From: Hyphococcus aureus
GTDB taxonomy: Bacteria; Pseudomonadota; Alphaproteobacteria; Caulobacterales; Parvularculaceae
Direction of reading: 5' to 3'
Assembly: GCF_042643165.1 (NCBI RefSeq)
Contig: NZ_JBHRSH010000001.1
Span: forward strand, 1,488,001 to 1,552,000
Length of the DNA stretch: 64,000 bases
A program made the position numbers and the translations under genes. Each line of letters begins with the position of its first letter. Position 1 is the stretch's first letter. The notes beneath the pieces were generated by a model. The model did not search any database and was not told the origin of the DNA. It was given only the letters and a program-made list of their open reading frames with translations. Positions 60,183 through 64,000 of the stretch are shown piece by piece.

Positions 60183-60959
60183 ATGACAGTTTTTCAAGTT
60201 GAGTTTCGCAAAGCGTTACTTTGCAGCGTTGCCGTTGCGACGTCTGCTCTCTTCGCCGCTGGCGTTGCGGTGAGCGCGTCCGCTCAGGAAAGCGATCAAG
60301 GCGATGTGGGCGGCGATGCGGTCCTGAATGCGGCCCCGCACCCCGTTGCTGCTGAAGCGGCGGCAGGCGGTGCTCTCCCGGCAAGCTCCGCGAGCGTTGG
60401 CATAACGCATGTCGGCTGGCTTCGCGCCTTTTCATCCGGGCCATTGCCTGCGGATGCGCAGTTTTTCATGCCCGACTATTATGAAAGCGAACTGGAAGAG
60501 GCGGTTCGCGGCGAGATTACGTCCTATTTGTCGGCAAGCGGCGCCAAGGTCTCAGCGCAAGACGAAACGGGCCTGCGGATTTCCTATTCTGCATCGCTGA
60601 AAAACTTTGGCGACAAAAAAGAGGGCTTCCCGCAGTCTCGCATTCGGCTTGAGCCAGAGCGCGGCGTCGATACGCGTGACCCGGCGGTGGTGCGTACGCA
60701 ACAGCCAGAGAGCGGCCTGCGGCCCGCCATCGCGCTTGGTCCTGCGCCCGATAAAAAAGAAACCCGGCCAAGCGTTCGCGTCACCATCTATATTCTCCAG
60801 GACGGCAAGCGGTTATGGAGCGGTTTCGCCGAAAGCAGTCTTGACGCCATGGGCCCGCGCGACACGGCGCATATGCTGACACGCGCCTTGACTGCAAATT
60901 GGGGCGCGACCGCGTCGATTGACGACGGCGCAGTGTTAAGTGATGGCGCCGCGCATTAA
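60183..60959 (+). CDS. Secreted protein of unknown function behind the riboswitch
   Basis: A 258-residue protein from the ATG at 60183 (the frame is open far upstream through the riboswitch but that part is not protein-like). It has a signal peptide (KALLCSVAVATSALFAAGVAVSASAQ, region 10-35), an Ala-rich linker, and a folded domain from about residue 75: ITHVGWLRAFSSGPLPADAQ, YESELEEAVRGEITSYLSA, LRISYSASLKNFG and, later, VRVTIYILQDGKRLWSGFAE. This resembles DUF4136-type outer envelope proteins in style, but the family is not certain. It overlaps the phosphodiester glycosidase gene by 17 bases. Confidence 0.72.
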   Translation: MTVFQVEFRKALLCSVAVATSALFAAGVAVSASAQESDQGDVGGDAVLNAAPHPVAAEAAAGGALPASSASVGITHVGWLRAFSSGPLPADAQFFMPDYYESELEEAVRGEITSYLSASGAKVSAQDETGLRISYSASLKNFGDKKEGFPQSRIRLEPERGVDTRDPAVVRTQQPESGLRPAIALGPAPDKKETRPSVRVTIYILQDGKRLWSGFAESSLDAMGPRDTAHMLTRALTANWGATASIDDGAVLSDGAAH

Positions 60960-61734
60960 GTCGTTCTTGTCGCCCGTATCGGTCCTTGCGGCGCTGCTTG
61001 CAATCGGCGGCGCGACGCCTGTAGACGCCGCTGACAGGGGATGCGAGGCGGTAAAATACAAAAACGCCGATTACGTTGTCTGTCGTTTTGACCCGGCGGC
61101 GCATGATATCCGCCTGTTCCTCAACAACGCTGACGGCGAACCCTATGGTCATTTCAACTGGGTGAAGGAAGCGCTGGCGGAACGCGGGGAAACGCTCCTC
61201 TTCGCCATGAACGCCGGGATGTATCACGAAGACCGTTCGCCCGTGGGGTTTTACCGCGAGGCTGGCGAGGATATGGCGCCAGTGAATACAAATGACGGGC
61301 CCGGCAATTTTCATCTGAAACCGAATGGCGTTTTTTACGTGCTCGAAAATGGCGCCGCCGGCGTTGATGAAACCGGCGTTTATCTCATGACCAAACGCAA
61401 GCCGCCACATTACGCCACGCAATCCGGGCCCATGCTGGTCATCGATGGCGCCATCCATCCGCGCTTCCTGCCGGACTCGGATTCCGTGAAGCGCCGCAAT
61501 GGCGTCGGCGTGACCGAAGAAGGCGGCGTCTTCTTTGTGCTGGCCGACACTCCCGTTAGATTTTACGATTTCGCGTCTTACTTTCGCGATGTCTTGAAGA
61601 CCCCCAATGCGCTTTATCTCGACGGCAGTATCTCGCGGCTCTATGCGCCGGAACTGGACCGCAATGATCCCGGCGCCGCCATGGGGCCGATCATGGGCAT
61701 TGTGACCAGAAAAAACGAAGCATCGCCGGACTGA
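60943..61734 (+). CDS. Phosphodiester glycosidase family protein (DUF2233)
   Basis: A 263-residue exported protein; ATG at 60943 (GTG at 60940 also in frame). A short hydrophobic signal (SVLAALLAIGGATPVDA) is followed by the NAGPA/DUF2233 fold: LLFAMNAGMYHEDRSPVGFY, NFHLKPNGVFYVLENG, ATQSGPMLVIDGAIHPRF, RRNGVGVTEEGGVFFVLAD and NALYLDGSISRLYAPEL. Family members cleave alpha-N-acetylglucosamine phosphodiesters, including wall or capsule polymers. It starts inside the preceding gene, so both are probably translated together. Confidence 0.88.
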   Translation: MAPRIKSFLSPVSVLAALLAIGGATPVDAADRGCEAVKYKNADYVVCRFDPAAHDIRLFLNNADGEPYGHFNWVKEALAERGETLLFAMNAGMYHEDRSPVGFYREAGEDMAPVNTNDGPGNFHLKPNGVFYVLENGAAGVDETGVYLMTKRKPPHYATQSGPMLVIDGAIHPRFLPDSDSVKRRNGVGVTEEGGVFFVLADTPVRFYDFASYFRDVLKTPNALYLDGSISRLYAPELDRNDPGAAMGPIMGIVTRKNEASPD

Positions 61735-61754
61735 CATAGCAAGGGAGGCCTGAC

Positions 61755-62246
61755 ATGCCGTTGACGCTTAAAGGCGGTTGCCGCTGCGGCGCCGTCAGTT
61801 TCACCGTCGACACCCACACGCCCGTTCCCTATCAGCGCTGCTATTGCAGCATTTGCCGCAAGACGGCTGGCGGCGGAGGCTACGCCATCAATCTTGGCGC
61901 GCTCAACAAAACGCTGAAGATCAAGGGCAAAACCCATATCGGCGTTTATCAGGCTGTCATTGACCGCGGCGGCGTATGCGAAAAAAGCTCGGGCGAGCGC
62001 AATTTTTGTAAAAAATGCGGAACGGCGCTCTGGCTCTACGATCCGAACTGGCCGGATCTAGTGCATCCCCACGCCTCCGCCATCGACAGTGATTTGCCCA
62101 AGCCGCCCTCGCTCGTCCATTGCCTTTTGAAAGACAAGGCGGCTTGGGTGACGCCTGCGATTGGCCGCGATGACCAGACTTTCGATCATTATCCGGATGA
62201 AAGCATCGAAGACTGGCATAAGTCGCGCGGACTCTGGGTCGACTAA
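61755..62246 (+). CDS. GFA family zinc protein
   Basis: A 163-residue protein of the glutathione-dependent formaldehyde-activating family. The metal-binding cysteines are in GGCRCGAVSF, RCYCSICRKTAGGGG and NFCKKCGTALWLYDPN. The original Gfa enzyme helps form S-hydroxymethylglutathione, but most family members have no known function. RBS GGGAGG lies before the ATG. It is followed by the M20 peptidase, whose start is 73 bases downstream. Confidence 0.9.
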   Translation: MPLTLKGGCRCGAVSFTVDTHTPVPYQRCYCSICRKTAGGGGYAINLGALNKTLKIKGKTHIGVYQAVIDRGGVCEKSSGERNFCKKCGTALWLYDPNWPDLVHPHASAIDSDLPKPPSLVHCLLKDKAAWVTPAIGRDDQTFDHYPDESIEDWHKSRGLWVD

Positions 62247-62319
62247 ATTCCCTTCTTTGCATTCTGCGCGGAAACCGGCATGCTGCTGGCGCCGGCGTTC
62301 AGAGGAGTTCATCATTCCC

Positions 62320-63639
62320 GTGAAAACAATCACCGCTGCTGTTTTATGCCTCATTCTGTTTCCGCTTGTCGCCGCTGCGCAAGAACCGCCCGCCGCGCTG
62401 AGCGAACCCGAAGCGGCGATCGTCGCGCGCGTTGAGGAAAATTTCGACGCCTCGCTCGCAATGCTCGAAGAGATTGTGAACATCAATTCCGGCACAATGA
62501 ATCATGAAGGTGTGCGCGAAGTTGGGCATGCTTTTGTTGAGCCGTTTGAGGCGCTGGGGTTTGATGTCGACTGGATCGACCAGGATGACGTCAACCGCGC
62601 CGGTCATTTTCACGCGGTGAAAAAAGGCGATGCGGGCGCGCGGCTTTTGCTGATCGGTCACCTCGACACCGTGTTCGCCAAAGACGGCGACTTCCTCGAA
62701 TGGCGCCGCGACGGCGATGTGGCGACGGGCCCCGGTGTTGTCGACATGAAAGGCGGCGATATCGTCCTGCTCTACGCGCTGAAGGCGCTTGACGATCTGG
62801 ACCTCCTGAACGATGCGGCGATCACCGTCATCATGACCGGCGATGAAGAGATGACAGGCAAACCCATCGATATCTCCCGTAAGGCGCTCATCAAGGCGGC
62901 GAAGCGCGTTGATATAGCGCTGAATTTTGAAGGCGGCGGCGAGGGCGAAGTGGTGACGTCGCGGCGCGGCTCCTCCGGCTGGACGGTCACGACGACCGGC
63001 GTGCGCGCCCATTCAAGCGGCATCTTTTCCGAAGATGTCGGCGCCGGCGCGATTTTCGAGATGGCGCGAATCCTCGATGAAATTTACGAAACGCTCGCCG
63101 CAGAGGAATATCTGACCTTCAACCCCGGCGTCATCGTTGGCGGCACTGATGTCCAGTATGACATGGACGCAACCCGCGGCTCAGCGTTTGGCAAGACCAA
63201 TGTCGTGGCGCAGAAGGCGGTGGTCGATGGCGGCTTGCGCTTCATTTCCGAAGAACAGAAAGAAGCTGCGCGCGAAAAAATGCGGGAGATTGTCGAGGCG
63301 CACCGGCCGCAAACCGGCGCCGAGATCACTTTCGAAGACAGCTATCCCGCGATGAGCCCGAGTGAAGGCAATGAGGCGCTGCTGGCTGTCGCGTCGTCCG
63401 TCAGCGAAGCCTTGGGGCAGGGCGCGCTTGCGGGCAATGATCCGTCAAAGCGCGGCGCCGCGGATATTTCCTTCGCCGCACCCCATGTCGGCGCCTCCAT
63501 GGACGGGCTCGGGCCCGAGGGCGGGCGCGGCCACACGCCGGAAGAATGGCTCGACATTCCGTCGGTGCGTGACGCCACGGCGCGCGCCGCCTTGCTCATC
63601 TATCGCCTGACGCGCGAGGATGCGCCGCGTTTCGAATAA
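62320..63639 (+). CDS. Exported M20 family metallopeptidase
   Basis: A 439-residue protein from a GTG at 62320 with GAGGAG about 14 bases upstream; an earlier in-frame ATG (62161) lies inside the GFA gene and is rejected. A signal peptide (ITAAVLCLILFPLVAAAQ) is followed by the M20 catalytic domain: LLLIGHLDTVFAKDG (His, Asp), GVVDMKGGDIVLL (bridging Asp), MTGDEEMTGKPID (Glu-Glu) and the C-terminal AAPHVGASMDGLGPEGGRGH with the last metal His. The dimerisation domain is inserted (about 185-300). Closest in pattern to carboxypeptidase G2-like peptidases; cleaves a C-terminal residue or N-acyl amino acid in the periplasm. Confidence 0.92.
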   Translation: MKTITAAVLCLILFPLVAAAQEPPAALSEPEAAIVARVEENFDASLAMLEEIVNINSGTMNHEGVREVGHAFVEPFEALGFDVDWIDQDDVNRAGHFHAVKKGDAGARLLLIGHLDTVFAKDGDFLEWRRDGDVATGPGVVDMKGGDIVLLYALKALDDLDLLNDAAITVIMTGDEEMTGKPIDISRKALIKAAKRVDIALNFEGGGEGEVVTSRRGSSGWTVTTTGVRAHSSGIFSEDVGAGAIFEMARILDEIYETLAAEEYLTFNPGVIVGGTDVQYDMDATRGSAFGKTNVVAQKAVVDGGLRFISEEQKEAAREKMREIVEAHRPQTGAEITFEDSYPAMSPSEGNEALLAVASSVSEALGQGALAGNDPSKRGAADISFAAPHVGASMDGLGPEGGRGHTPEEWLDIPSVRDATARAALLIYRLTREDAPRFE

Positions 63640-63651
63640 CGGGAGAGCGAG

Positions 63652-64000
63652 ATGAGTGATGCAGTGCGCAGCGTCGTAATCGACAAACGATTTTGCGGTC
63701 CCAAATCTTCTGGCAATGGCGGCTATTCCGCCGGGCTTTTTGCGCGCGCGATCGACGGGCCCGCCGCCGTAAAGCTGATGAAGCCGCCGCCATTCGATAC
63801 GCCGATAGAATTGCGCAAGTTGGAAAGTGGTTTTGAAGCAGTCACAGGCGACGCGGTTATCGCCTCCATCGAACCGGCGGTTGTGCGTGTCGATCCCCCC
63901 GCGATGCCGAGCGATGCTGATGTCGCGGCGGCGCATGACGATTTTCTGAAAACCATCGGCGACGCGCATCTCATTCCCTATTGCTTTGTGTGCGGAACGA
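63652..64000 (+). CDS. Hotdog/thioesterase-like protein, 3' end missing
   Basis: ATG at 63652, 12 bases after the peptidase stop, with GGGAGAG upstream. The 116 codons available read VVIDKRFCGPKSSGNGGYSAGLFAR, VKLMKPPPFDTPIELRKLES (as an ordered region) and, at the window end, HLIPYCFVCG. The FCGP-x-GNGGY start and CFVCG element recur in hotdog-fold proteins annotated as thioesterases or acyl-CoA-binding proteins, by my memory of the pattern. The C-terminal part lies outside the window, so the assignment is tentative. Confidence 0.6.
   Translation, partial: MSDAVRSVVIDKRFCGPKSSGNGGYSAGLFARAIDGPAAVKLMKPPPFDTPIELRKLESGFEAVTGDAVIASIEPAVVRVDPPAMPSDADVAAAHDDFLKTIGDAHLIPYCFVCGT

Noticed and set aside
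1..64000. tRNA, rRNA, CRISPR, insertion sequence or prophage
   Set aside because: No cloverleaf TTCGAATC-type element, repeat-spacer array, transposase or integrase was recognised anywhere in the window.

Overview
The window is a GC-rich (about 60% by eye), gene-dense chromosomal segment of an alphaproteobacterium. Supporting evidence is the ruvC-ruvA-ruvB, ybgC-tolQRAB-pal-cpoB, tilS-ftsH-folP-glmM order, an ETF-ubiquinone oxidoreductase, a Coq4-type ubiquinone protein, a DUF2794 gene, the alphaproteobacterial-type SerC next to SerA, a SapC family gene and a perfect TTAA-N7-TTAA (CtrA-type) box. A member of the Caulobacterales/Parvularculales neighbourhood is plausible, but no rRNA or species marker is present. 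No tRNA, rRNA, CRISPR array, insertion sequence or prophage was seen.

Layout. 1-9 kb: YhhN-type membrane enzyme (cut by the window edge), ETF-QO, a TPR lipoprotein coupled to ispE, a MraY/WecA-like transferase, a polyprenyl diphosphate synthase, an S49 peptidase and yjbQ. 9-24 kb: exonuclease, hydrolase, SapC, a DsbD/ScsB-like reductase, pgi, cyclophilin, LysE exporter, hisS, AEC transporter, DUF2794, coq4, thiE and a Sel1 protein. 24-27 kb: ruvC-ruvA-ruvB interrupted by two small AT-richer genes (a zinc-knuckle miniprotein and a three-helix membrane protein). 28-36 kb: a complete Tol-Pal cluster from ybgC to cpoB, running into tilS. 36-44.5 kb: ftsH, a small acidic lipoprotein, folP, a glycosyltransferase/methyltransferase/GT-C island and glmM.

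44.5-51 kb is accessory: an AhpD-like protein divergent from a TetR regulator, an Asp/Arg/Tyr-rich secreted protein, an HxlR regulator, SnoaL-like and glyoxalase-like small proteins, thiD, phzF and an EamA exporter. 51-64 kb: serC-serA behind a structured leader, an amidohydrolase lipoprotein, a membrane AraC regulator, purA, an exported D-amino-acid-oxidase-like flavoprotein, a membrane thioredoxin, a TPP-riboswitch-like element before a secreted protein of unknown function and a phosphodiester glycosidase, a GFA protein, an exported M20 peptidase and a partial hotdog-like gene.

Functional themes: cell-envelope building and maintenance (IspE, polyprenyl synthase, MraY-like, GlmM, Tol-Pal, FtsH, DsbD), quinone and electron transfer (ETF-QO, polyprenyl synthase, Coq4) and thiamine (ThiE, ThiD, YjbQ, riboswitch). 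Observations most worth a second look are the orphan TPP-riboswitch-like element at about 60.0 kb, the two-gene insertion inside ruvAB with a 13-base repeat shared with a palindrome at 5.1 kb, a ribosome-site hairpin downstream of ftsH, and an isolated 35-residue protein gene with its own terminator.
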